64,000 nucleotides of DNA from NCBI RefSeq assembly GCF_003336875.1, contig NZ_QGNJ01000016.1, positions 42,623 to 106,622 of the forward strand, written 5' to 3'. The notes beneath the pieces were generated by a model that saw nothing but the letters and a program-made list of their open reading frames with translations, did no database searches and was not told where the DNA came from. Below, one piece after another: positions 25,245-32,975 of the stretch (the first letter of the stretch is position 1; every line of letters starts with the position of its first letter). Position numbers and translations under genes: made by a program. The stretch comes from Oleisolibacter albus. Its GTDB lineage: Bacteria > Pseudomonadota > Alphaproteobacteria > Azospirillales > Azospirillaceae.

Positions 25245-25679
25245 ATGCGCCTGCGCCCCCATCACCTGCTGTGCGGGCTGACCTGGGTGGGCAAGGGCTA
25301 CAGCCCCGCCTTCACCGCCGGCATGGACGCCATCATCCGGCGTCTGGCCGCCGGTGAGACGGTGGAGATCGTCGCCGGGCCGGACGATATCTGCACCCCT
25401 CTGCTGCGGGAGCAGGGGGCGGTGGCCCATTGCCACGGCGCCTCCGTCACCGTCCGCGACCGCGCGGCGGCAGCCGATCTGGAACCGCTGCTGGGGTCCC
25501 TGGCCGTCGGGACGCGGCTGCACCTCTCCGCCGCCGATATCGACCGGCTGCGGGTGGATTTCCGGGCCGGCAGCATCCGCCGGGCCTGTGCCCTGTGCGC
25601 ATGGTCCCCCCTCTGCTCCGGCCTGGCCGAGGCGGGCTATCCCGGCGTGCGGCTGCCCGGGGGTGGTTCACCGGGCTGA
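25245..25679 (+). CDS. DUF1284 family Cys-rich protein
   Basis: 144 aa. It opens with the family motif LRPHHLLCGLTW and contains further cysteines (DDICTPL, VAHCHG, CALCAWSPLC). This gives a set that could bind a metal or Fe-S cluster, as suspected for DUF1284. The function is not established. It is tightly linked to bioY (8 bp), a pairing that might reflect biotin-related or simply local co-regulation. Confidence 0.8.
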   Translation: MRLRPHHLLCGLTWVGKGYSPAFTAGMDAIIRRLAAGETVEIVAGPDDICTPLLREQGAVAHCHGASVTVRDRAAAADLEPLLGSLAVGTRLHLSAADIDRLRVDFRAGSIRRACALCAWSPLCSGLAEAGYPGVRLPGGGSPG

Positions 25680-25761
25680 ACCGGTGTACGGCGCCATCCG
25701 GCCTGACGGCCGCAGGGACCGGTGACCGGGCGCGCGAAGCGCCGGGGAAGACAGCCCGGCT

Positions 25762-26598
25762 TCACGTCCGGGCCGGATGGGGCGAGACATTCCGCTGCGC
25801 GAAGTACTGGGCGGGCGTGCTGCCCAGGGCCTTCTTGAACATTGTGATGAAGGCGTTGACCGATTCGTAGCCCAGTCCGGCGGCAACATTCTGCACCGCC
25901 TCGCCGCTCGCCAGCTCACGCAGGGCGACAATGAGGTGGAGTTGCTGCCGCCAGCGTCCGAACGTCAGTCCCGTCTCACGGATCAGCAGACGCGCCAGCG
26001 ACCGGTCGCTCATCGCCACCCGCTTCGCCCAATCACGCAAGGTGCTGCGGTCCGCAGGATCGGCTGTCAGCGCATCGGCGATCGCCCGGATCTTCGGATG
26101 GCTGGAAATCGGCAGATTGAACCGCTCATGCGGCATTTCCGCGAGTTCATCCAACACCACACGGGCCATCCGGGCGGCGTGGCTGTCGGGCAGGTAATCC
26201 GCACGCTCGCGCGCCAGGCGCTCGACCATTTCCCGGATCATGGATGAAATCGACAATGTGCAGCTGCTCTCCGGCAGGTTCACCGCGCCCGGTTCCACGA
26301 ACAGATAGGTCAGCCGCGCATTTTCGGTCGCGCGGGCGCTGTGGGCAACGCCGCCCGGAATCCACACCCCGCACTGGGGGGGCACGATCCAGACCTCATT
26401 GCCCGCCGTGCAGGTGACGGCACCGTGCAGGGCCAGGATCAGTTGCCCCTTGCGATGCACATGCAACGGCACCTCCGCCTCATGGTCCGCGAAATCGAGC
26501 TTATGGGCGACCGCCGGCAGCAGCGTGAGATCGGGATCGAAAACGGAAACGGCGGAGGGCAATAGGGGCATGAGATTGGCAGTTTTCAGGGATTTCAT
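25762..26598 (-). CDS. AraC-family transcriptional regulator with cupin sensor
   Basis: 278 aa. An N-terminal cupin-type sensor (about 25-125; HVHRKGQLILALHG, WIVPPQCGVWIPGGVAHS) precedes the AraC double helix-turn-helix (about 180-270; LRDWAKRVAMSDRSLARLL, VQNVAAGLGYESVNAFITMF). It is divergent from the aaeB-like efflux gene, with only 50 bp between starts, so it very likely controls that operon in response to an aromatic or other small effector. This is inferred from context. In E. coli the analogous operon is controlled by a LysR-type AaeR instead. Confidence 0.9.
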   Translation of the reverse strand: MKSLKTANLMPLLPSAVSVFDPDLTLLPAVAHKLDFADHEAEVPLHVHRKGQLILALHGAVTCTAGNEVWIVPPQCGVWIPGGVAHSARATENARLTYLFVEPGAVNLPESSCTLSISSMIREMVERLARERADYLPDSHAARMARVVLDELAEMPHERFNLPISSHPKIRAIADALTADPADRSTLRDWAKRVAMSDRSLARLLIRETGLTFGRWRQQLHLIVALRELASGEAVQNVAAGLGYESVNAFITMFKKALGSTPAQYFAQRNVSPHPART

Positions 26599-26648
26599 GT
26601 CTTAATACCGAATTTAACTGATTATGCAAATCAATCACAATTGTCGGC
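26599..26648. promoter_or_regulatory. AT-rich divergent promoter region
   Basis: The 50 bp between the AraC regulator and the aaeB-like gene are markedly AT-rich compared with their surroundings (TTAATACC, TTATGC, AATCAATCACAATTG). This spacer must contain both promoters and the regulator site. A CAATTG palindrome occurs at 26637-26642. Exact -35/-10 assignment is not secure. Confidence 0.4.
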
Positions 26649-28757
26649 ATGAACACGCCGCCGTCCATATGCCCCCGCCTGATCAAGGCCTGTGCCGCCG
26701 TGCTGCAGGCGGGACCGAGTGTCCTGCGCACGCCCGCCATGAAGGCCGATGCCGATGCGATCCTGTTTTCGGCCAAGAGCTTCGCCGCCGCGATGCTGGC
26801 CTATTACATCTCGCTGCGGATCGGGCTGCCCAAACCGTTCTGGGCCATCGTCACGGTCTATATCGTCTCGCAGACATCGGCGGGAGCGTCCCTCAGCCGC
26901 GGTGTGTATCGCTTCGCCGGCACGCTGATCGGCGCGATGGCGACGGTGGCGATCATTCCGAACTTCGTGAATGACCCGATCCTGTGCAGCATCATCCTCG
27001 CCGGCTGGATCGGCCTCTGCCTGTTCTTCTCGCTGCTTGACCGCACGCCACGCGCCTATGCCTTCGTTCTTTCAGGCTACACGGCAAGCCTGATCGGCTT
27101 TCCCAGCGTGCTTGATCCCGGTGCGGTTTTCGATACGGCATCCCTGCGCGTGCAGGAGATCTGCATCGGGATTCTCTGCGCGGCCTTGATCCATCGTTAC
27201 ATCCTGCCGAAACCGATGACGGGCCAGTTCACCGGCAAGCTGTCGGCGACGCTGCGGGACGCGCGCCGGCTTGCCGGCGACGCGCTGGCGGGAACGCCGG
27301 AAGAAAACCGTCAGGATCGCTACCAGCTTTCCCTCGACCTCCTGACGCTTCAGGGGCTTGCGACGCATCTGCCCTATGACCCCGCGGCGGTGACGCCGCG
27401 GCGCAGGACGCTGCAGCTTATCCATGACCGGCTCGCCCGGCTTCTTCCCCTCACGGCTGTAATCGAAGACCGGGTGCATTGTCTCGGCATCGGCGACGGC
27501 GATGACGACCTGACCGCCTTGGTCGGCGATGTCCGGGCCTGGAGTGCCGCCACGGACACGGATGACGGCAAGACGGCAGCCCGGCTGATGGGGCGGGCAC
27601 GATCGCTCCAGACGCAGCGGGGCGCCGATGCGACTGCGCCAGACGGCGCTGTCGGCGCCAATCTCGCCGGCCATCTGGCCGAGATGATCGGGCTGCTTCA
27701 TGACTGCGACCGGCTCGGGCAGAGCCTGAGCACCCGTTGGCGCTCACGACAGGCGGCGCCGCTGCACGGGCCGAAGCGGGCAAGCGGCTATGTCTATCAC
27801 CGTGATCCGTGGATGGCGGCCCGCGCCGCGCTGGGCTCCATCGTCGCGATCCTCGGCGGCTGTGCCTTCTGGATAGGATCGGCCTGGCCGGAGGGCGGAA
27901 CGGCCGTCTCCATTCTCGGCGTCTGCTGCACCCTGTTCGGCAATTTCGACGCGCCGGTGCCCTTTGTCGTCAAATATATCATCGGCTCGATCTATGGGGT
28001 GCTGATCAGCCTCGTCTACAGCTTCGCCATCCTGCCCCAGGTCACCAGCTTCCCGGTTCTTGTTGCGGTCCTGGCCCCGGCATTCCTGTTCGCCGGCTCG
28101 CTCCAGGCCCGACTGCCGACGACGTTCATGGCGATGGGCATCACCCTCACCATTCCCATCCTCTCGGGGCTGGGCACCGCTTACGCCGGTGACTTCGCCG
28201 CCGCCCTCAACACCGTGATCGCGCTCTTTGCGGCGATCGGCTTCGGGGCGGTCAGCATGTCCCTGTTCCAGACCGTCCCGGCGGACGTGTCGATCAACCG
28301 GCTGCTTCGCCTCAGCCGACGGGATGTCGGCCGCCGCGCCCTGGGCGGCGCGCCGAACGAAGCGCACTGGGCCAGCCTGATGATCGACCGGACGGCCTTG
28401 CTGCTGCCGCGGCTGCGGGCGTCGGGGAAAGCCCCTGCGGATATCCTCGACGATACGCTGCGCCACCTTCGCATCGGGCATGCCGCCGGCCAGCTGCGCA
28501 AGACGGTCCCCCAGACAAAGGGCGAGGCCGGGGCGGCGCTCGGCGCGCTTCTGTCCGCGATCGCCGCGTGCTTCCGCGCCAGAAGACCGACAATGCCGGC
28601 CGATCTCGTCGGTCTCGATCAGCGCATCGAAGCCGTGATGGCGATGATGGGCGGCGGCGCAGACAAAAACCGGTCACGCACACTCGATCTGCTCATCGAC
28701 CTCCGCTTCGCCCTCGGCAGCGGTGGAAGGGCAAAGCAAGGAGCATCCGGCTCATGA
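26649..28757 (+). CDS. aaeB: FUSC-family aromatic acid efflux protein (AaeB-like)
   Basis: 702 aa with two clusters of membrane segments (about 45-180 and 390-530) separated and followed by soluble regions, the FUSC/AaeB plan. Recognisable pieces are LPKPFWAIVTVYIVSQTSAGASLSRG and the second-half repeat WPEGGTAVSILGVCCTLFGNFDAP. Together with the DUF1656 protein and the HlyD-family adaptor downstream it forms an export pump for hydroxylated aromatic acids or similar compounds. The next start codon overlaps its stop (ATGA). An in-frame ATG at 26739 (MKADADAILF) is an alternative start. Codon use is less C/G-biased than in neighbouring operons, suggesting acquisition. Confidence 0.88.
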   Translation: MNTPPSICPRLIKACAAVLQAGPSVLRTPAMKADADAILFSAKSFAAAMLAYYISLRIGLPKPFWAIVTVYIVSQTSAGASLSRGVYRFAGTLIGAMATVAIIPNFVNDPILCSIILAGWIGLCLFFSLLDRTPRAYAFVLSGYTASLIGFPSVLDPGAVFDTASLRVQEICIGILCAALIHRYILPKPMTGQFTGKLSATLRDARRLAGDALAGTPEENRQDRYQLSLDLLTLQGLATHLPYDPAAVTPRRRTLQLIHDRLARLLPLTAVIEDRVHCLGIGDGDDDLTALVGDVRAWSAATDTDDGKTAARLMGRARSLQTQRGADATAPDGAVGANLAGHLAEMIGLLHDCDRLGQSLSTRWRSRQAAPLHGPKRASGYVYHRDPWMAARAALGSIVAILGGCAFWIGSAWPEGGTAVSILGVCCTLFGNFDAPVPFVVKYIIGSIYGVLISLVYSFAILPQVTSFPVLVAVLAPAFLFAGSLQARLPTTFMAMGITLTIPILSGLGTAYAGDFAAALNTVIALFAAIGFGAVSMSLFQTVPADVSINRLLRLSRRDVGRRALGGAPNEAHWASLMIDRTALLLPRLRASGKAPADILDDTLRHLRIGHAAGQLRKTVPQTKGEAGAALGALLSAIAACFRARRPTMPADLVGLDQRIEAVMAMMGGGADKNRSRTLDLLIDLRFALGSGGRAKQGASGS

Positions 28758-28969
28758 TCGTTGATTTGAATATCGGCGGCGTCTTCATCCCCGGTCTGGT
28801 GGTCCTCGGCTTCATCGCGCTGATCATCACCATGGCAACGGTACGCTTCTGCACCGCCGCCGGAGTCTTCCGCCTGGTCGCTTTCCGGGCGCTCGTCGAG
28901 GCCGCCACCTTCCTCATCATCTACGGTCTGCTCATCCAGTCCCTGCCATTGATCGGACGATCGTCGTGA
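28754..28969 (+). CDS. aaeX: DUF1656 small membrane protein (AaeX-like)
   Basis: 71 aa with two hydrophobic segments (about 12-32 and 45-63). It starts with the conserved DLNIGGVFIP stretch of DUF1656. It lies between the FUSC-family and HlyD-family genes, overlapping both by 4 bp (ATGA and GTGA), as AaeX does in enterobacteria. It is probably a small subunit of the pump; its precise role is unknown. Confidence 0.88.
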   Translation: MIVDLNIGGVFIPGLVVLGFIALIITMATVRFCTAAGVFRLVAFRALVEAATFLIIYGLLIQSLPLIGRSS

Positions 28970-29862
28970 AACCTTTTCTGCTTCTGCTCGGCCGCTATGC
29001 CCTGACCCTTGGCGTGGTCGTTGCCTCCGCCTTTGTCGCCGTGCAGGCCTGGAGCCAGTACGAGCGATCACCCTGGACCCGCGACGGGCGGGTTGGGGTG
29101 GATGTCATACAGATCGCGCCGGAGGTCTCCGGTACGATCCGCTCCGTGCCCGTGGCCGACAACCAGTATGTCAAACGGGGCGACATTCTCTACGAGATCG
29201 ATCCCGAACGGCTGCGGCTGGCCGTGGCGCTGGCCGAGGCTGACGTCGAAGCCAAGCGTCAGGACATGCTCGTGCGTCAGGCGACGGCGCGTCGGCACAG
29301 CCAGCTCAAGGATGTCGTTTCACAGGAAGCCATACAACAATCGGGCGGGGCGGCAGCGGTGGCCAGTGCCGCCTATCAGGCCGCGGTCGCGGCACTGGAG
29401 CTGGCCAGACTCAATCTGGCCCGCTCGACGGTCCGGTCACCGATCGATGGCTATGTCACCAATCTGCGGCTGCGGCCCGGCGACTATGCGACGGCGGGCA
29501 CGACCAAGGTCGCCGTCCTCGATGCGTCCAGCTTCTGGATCACCGGCTATTTCGAGGAGACGAAGATCCATAAGATCCGTGTCGGAAACCCGGCGCAGAT
29601 CATGCTGATGGGCTTTGACCAGCCGGCGACCGGCCATGTCGAAAGTATCGGCCGCGGGATCGAGAACAGCAACGACGCGCCGGGCCATCTCGGCCTGCCC
29701 AATGTGGCGGCGACCTTTTCCTGGGTGCGCCTTGCCCAGCGCATACCGGTCCGCATCCAGATCGATCAGGTGCCGTCCGGCGTCGAACTGGCCGCGGGCA
29801 TGACGGCGACCGTCGAAATCATGCCCGCCGACGTCAAGGCGACCACCGGGAAGCGGTCATGA
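28966..29862 (+). CDS. aaeA: HlyD-family periplasmic adaptor (AaeA-like)
   Basis: 298 aa. One N-terminal membrane anchor (about 5-25) is followed by a biotinyl-lipoyl-like half (VDVIQIAPEVSGTIRSVPV), a helical hairpin (about 80-150) and the second half-motif LARSTVRSPIDGYVTNL. The membrane-proximal barrel region follows. The adaptor links the inner-membrane FUSC protein to an outer-membrane channel, which is not encoded here. It starts with GTG overlapping the upstream stop, the last gene of the three-gene operon. Confidence 0.9.
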   Translation: MKPFLLLLGRYALTLGVVVASAFVAVQAWSQYERSPWTRDGRVGVDVIQIAPEVSGTIRSVPVADNQYVKRGDILYEIDPERLRLAVALAEADVEAKRQDMLVRQATARRHSQLKDVVSQEAIQQSGGAAAVASAAYQAAVAALELARLNLARSTVRSPIDGYVTNLRLRPGDYATAGTTKVAVLDASSFWITGYFEETKIHKIRVGNPAQIMLMGFDQPATGHVESIGRGIENSNDAPGHLGLPNVAATFSWVRLAQRIPVRIQIDQVPSGVELAAGMTATVEIMPADVKATTGKRS

Positions 29863-29901
29863 GCGGCCCGCGATGCCCCGGATGGACAGCGGTCGATCCG
29901 C

Positions 29902-30135
29902 CTAGAATTCCGCCACGCTGCGGAAGACACGGCGCAGCAGCAGGGCCAGGGTCGCCCCCAGCAGCAATCCCACCGGAGCTCCGGTTGCCAGCTCGGAGAC
30001 CACCCCCCAGACCACACCGCCGCCGGCCCAGGCCAGCAGGTCGCCGCGCGCCGCCGACAGATCCGTTTCTTCCAGCCACACGATATCAATCCCCACTGCA
30101 ATACCGCCAATCTCGGAACAAAATCGTATCTTCAT
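29902..30135 (-). CDS. small hypothetical membrane protein
   Basis: 77 aa; family not recognised. Residues about 35-70 are hydrophobic and Gly/Ala-rich (WAGGGVVWGVVSEL, GLLLGATLALLL), suggesting one or two membrane spans, after an acidic N-terminal part. The upstream sequence is AT-rich and offers TATAAAAT-like elements, but no clear ribosome-binding site is visible. It could be genuine or a chance ORF. Confidence 0.4.
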   Translation of the reverse strand: MKIRFCSEIGGIAVGIDIVWLEETDLSAARGDLLAWAGGGVVWGVVSELATGAPVGLLLGATLALLLRRVFRSVAEF

Positions 30136-30278
30136 AAATTTTATAAAGTATTACCCCATTAACATTGGCTGAAATATTGACTGAAATCCCGCGCGGACCG
30201 ACCAGACCCGTCTCATTTTTAATGCGTGCTTTACTTCAAAGTGGTAGAAACGTGACATTTGTTCGCGAGTGAGTAGCC

Positions 30279-30485
30279 ATGTCATCCATGCCGCAGCCGC
30301 TTGTGGCGTCACCCGCCCTGGACCGGGCGGATGTGAAACTCTTGCGCACCAGCATGTTGAACAAGGCCGCCGAACTGCGCAGCGAAGCGCAGCGCATCGG
30401 CCCTGGCCAGCCGGAGGAAGCCGCCGGTCTGCAACGGATCGCCGACCGGATCGAGGTCTATATGCGGGACTATCTCGACGGCTGA
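30279..30485 (+). CDS. small hypothetical alpha-helical protein
   Basis: 68 aa; family not recognised. It is mostly helical and charged (LRTSMLNKAAELRSEAQRI, GLQRIADRIEVYMRDYL), without membrane segments or Cys. It starts after an AT-rich patch (about 30135-30260) that could hold its promoter. It has the typical codon bias of the chromosome, which supports a real gene. It is convergent with the kinase remnant, 15 bp apart. Confidence 0.5.
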   Translation: MSSMPQPLVASPALDRADVKLLRTSMLNKAAELRSEAQRIGPGQPEEAAGLQRIADRIEVYMRDYLDG

Positions 30486-30500
30486 ACCGCCGCGCCGCCA

Positions 30501-31352
30501 TCACGCACGACCTGGTCCCGCCCCACCCGGTCCCGCCCCACCCGGTCCTGGACGGCTGGGAAGGCGCGCTTCCACCGCCCGGCGCAGGTCGCGGGCGGTG
30601 ACCGGCTTGTGCAGGATGCCGAACCCGGCCCCCTCCACCTCGGCAATGCGGGCCGGATCGGTGTCGCCGGTCAGGATGACGGCCGGCACCGGCCAGGCAC
30701 ACAGCGCCTGCACCGCCCGGACCATGTCGGGGCCGATCTGGCCGGCGCGCAGCCGGTAATCGGCCAGGACCAGATCGGGCGACAGGGCGGCGGCGCGCAG
30801 ACGCTCCAGCGCCTGCTGCTCGCTGTTGGCCGGGATCACATGATAGCCCCAGCTCTCCAGCATGGCCTGAAGCCCCATCAGGATGATGGTTTCATCATCG
30901 ACCACCAGGATGGTGACCTGGCGGCCGCTCTCCGGCGCCCGCGCCGGCGGCGCCGCGGGCCGGGCGGGCGGTGGCGGACCGCGCGGCGCCTCCGGCGCCG
31001 TGATGGCGACGGCGGTTTCCGCACCCGCGCCTGGGCGCAGCAACGGGGAATGCTCCAGCAGCAGCGACAGACGGCGAACGATCGCCGATCCAAGGCCCTG
31101 GCCCCCGTCATGCTCCGTGTGTCGCATCCGCACGACCTCCTTGAAGGCCCCGCGCAGCCGCCCGGGCGCGAGGCCGATACCGGTGTCGCTCCTCTGGAGC
31201 GGCAATCGACCCTGCTGCCGGCGCCACCCCAGGACGGGCCAGGACATGCCGGCAAGGAGCGGGAACAGGGGAGCCAGAAGGCGCATTGGTCGGTCCAGTC
31301 GGCACAGCGGCGACAGCGTCCGGAAGGCCGCAGAGGATCGCGCGTTGGCCAC
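30501..31352 (-). pseudogene. truncated hybrid histidine kinase: ATPase-domain remnant plus intact receiver domain
   Basis: 283 codons. The first part is a worn HATPase_c fragment: RRQQGRLPLQRSDTGIGLAP corresponds to the N/G1 box region and DGGQGLGSAIVRRLSLLLEH to the G2 box. The dimerisation/H-box region and all sensor domains are missing. The receiver domain that follows (about 140-265) is complete: VVDDE acid pocket, phosphoacceptor Asp in LADYRL, TGDT and HKP. The C-terminus is a Gly/Pro/Ala tail. The break lies about 140-230 bp downstream of the tandem tRNA-Lys genes, which may have been a recombination point. It could still act as a stand-alone receiver protein. Confidence 0.65.
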
Positions 31353-31394
31353 CGAATGATTCGGCCAGACCTGGTAAAGCAGCGGTTAAGGCCG

Positions 31395-31411
31395 CCCCGG
31401 ATCAGCCGGGG
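31395..31411 (-). terminator. hairpin downstream of the tRNA-Lys pair
   Basis: CCCCGG (31395-31400) and CCGGGG (31406-31411) form a perfect stem with a 5-base loop, about 80 bp beyond the 3' end of the second transcribed tRNA-Lys gene. No U-tract follows. Confidence 0.35.
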
Positions 31412-31433
31412 TACCCCTTTGGCGACCGTTGGG

Positions 31434-31459
31434 CCGATTTATGCCGCCGATTTATGCCG
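31434..31459. repeat. 13-bp tandem duplication
   Basis: CCGATTTATGCCG is present twice with no spacer (31434-31446, 31447-31459), between the tRNA-Lys genes and the kinase remnant. Confidence 0.7.
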
Positions 31460-31491
31460 ATGGGCCGAAGCCCTGTCATGGGGAGGGAAAG

Positions 31492-31567
<76 letters not shown>

Positions 31568-31593
31568 GACCGTGTCGGCGCCGTGGGAAGGGT

Positions 31594-31669
<76 letters not shown>

Positions 31670-31826
31670 AGCCCTTACCCACGCACCGGCGTATCACGCC
31701 TTTGCGTGCTCACAAGCGACGTTCGTCGTTGCGAGGCGCGCGGTATACCAAAGGCAAAGCGGCTTGTCGATACCCTGAATGCGGCGGTGAGGCCGAAACT
31801 TCCGGCAGGGGAGATCTGCATTCCCG

Positions 31827-32975
31827 TCAAAGGTCGCTGATGCCGCGGCGCGACATGCGCACATCGCGATGCACATGCACCGACAGCAGCAGGCCGAAGC
31901 CGATCATCACCGCCAGGGTCGCCGTCCCGCCATAGGAGATCAGCGGCAGCGGCACGCCGACCACGGGGATCAGCCCCATGATCATGGCCACATTGATGAA
32001 CATGTAGAGGAAGAGATTGACCGTCAGACCCAACGCCACCAGCCGCCCGAACTGGTGCCGGCAGCGCAGGGCGATGACGAAGCCGAACAGCAGCAGCAGG
32101 CAATAGAGGCCCAGGAAGCCGACGCCGCCGACGAAACCGAACTCCTCCGCCAGCATGGTGAAGATGAAGTCGGTCTGCTTCTCCGGCAGGAAGTTCAGAT
32201 GGCTCTGGGTGCCCTGGAGGAAGCCCTTCCCCATCAGCCCGCCGGAGCCGAAGGCGATCTTCGACTGGGTGATGTGATAGCCGTGCCCCAGCGGATCGCT
32301 TTCCGGATCAAGGAAGGTCTCCACCCGGTGCCGCTGGTAATCGTGCAGCACGAACTGCCAGCTGAGCGGGATGGCGATTAGCACCGCCGCGATGACCAGC
32401 CCGAATTTCCACAGCCGCACACCGGCCAGGAAGAACATCGCACCGCCGATCATCACCAGGATCAGCGAGGTGCCCAGATTGGGCTGCATCAGCACCAGCC
32501 CGACCGGGGCGAAGATGATCAGCAGCGGCACGAACAGGAACGGGATGCGGCCGGCATCCTCCAGCGTGGCCCCGTGGAAATAGCGGGCCAGGGCCAGGAC
32601 CAGCGTCACCTTCATGATCTCGGAGGGCTGCAGCTGGATGAACCCCAGATCGATCCAGCGCTGCGCGCCCTTGCCGACATCGCCCACCAGCTCCACCGCG
32701 ATCAGCAGCACGAACACAGCGCCATAGAGCGGATAGGCCAGCTTCATCCAGATGCGGATATCGACCAGGGCCATGAACAGCATGGCCACCAGGCCGATGG
32801 CAAAGCGCACGATCTGCCGCGAAGCCCAGGGGTCCAGGCTGCCATTGGCGGCGGAATAGAGCATGGCGAACCCGACCGAGGCGACCAGGATCACCAGCAG
32901 CACCAGGCTCCAGGCGATGCCGGCGAGCTTCTCGCCGATGGTCATGCTGTCGGGACTGCCCAGATCGAGATTCAT
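31827..32975 (-). CDS. rodA: SEDS peptidoglycan glycosyltransferase RodA
   Basis: 382 aa, about ten membrane segments. SEDS features are DLGFIQLQPSEIMKV, MQPNLGTSLIL, the periplasmic loop with SDPLGHGYHITQSKIAFGSGG, FLPEKQTDFIFTMLAEEFGFVG, and GVPLPLISYGGTATL near the end. RodA polymerises glycan strands for cell elongation together with PBP2. Its ATG overlaps the mrdA stop (ATGA at 32972-32975), and it is the last gene of the rod operon. Upstream in-frame codons exist but the coupled start fits the family. Confidence 0.95.
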   Translation of the reverse strand: MNLDLGSPDSMTIGEKLAGIAWSLVLLVILVASVGFAMLYSAANGSLDPWASRQIVRFAIGLVAMLFMALVDIRIWMKLAYPLYGAVFVLLIAVELVGDVGKGAQRWIDLGFIQLQPSEIMKVTLVLALARYFHGATLEDAGRIPFLFVPLLIIFAPVGLVLMQPNLGTSLILVMIGGAMFFLAGVRLWKFGLVIAAVLIAIPLSWQFVLHDYQRHRVETFLDPESDPLGHGYHITQSKIAFGSGGLMGKGFLQGTQSHLNFLPEKQTDFIFTMLAEEFGFVGGVGFLGLYCLLLLFGFVIALRCRHQFGRLVALGLTVNLFLYMFINVAMIMGLIPVVGVPLPLISYGGTATLAVMIGFGLLLSVHVHRDVRMSRRGISDL

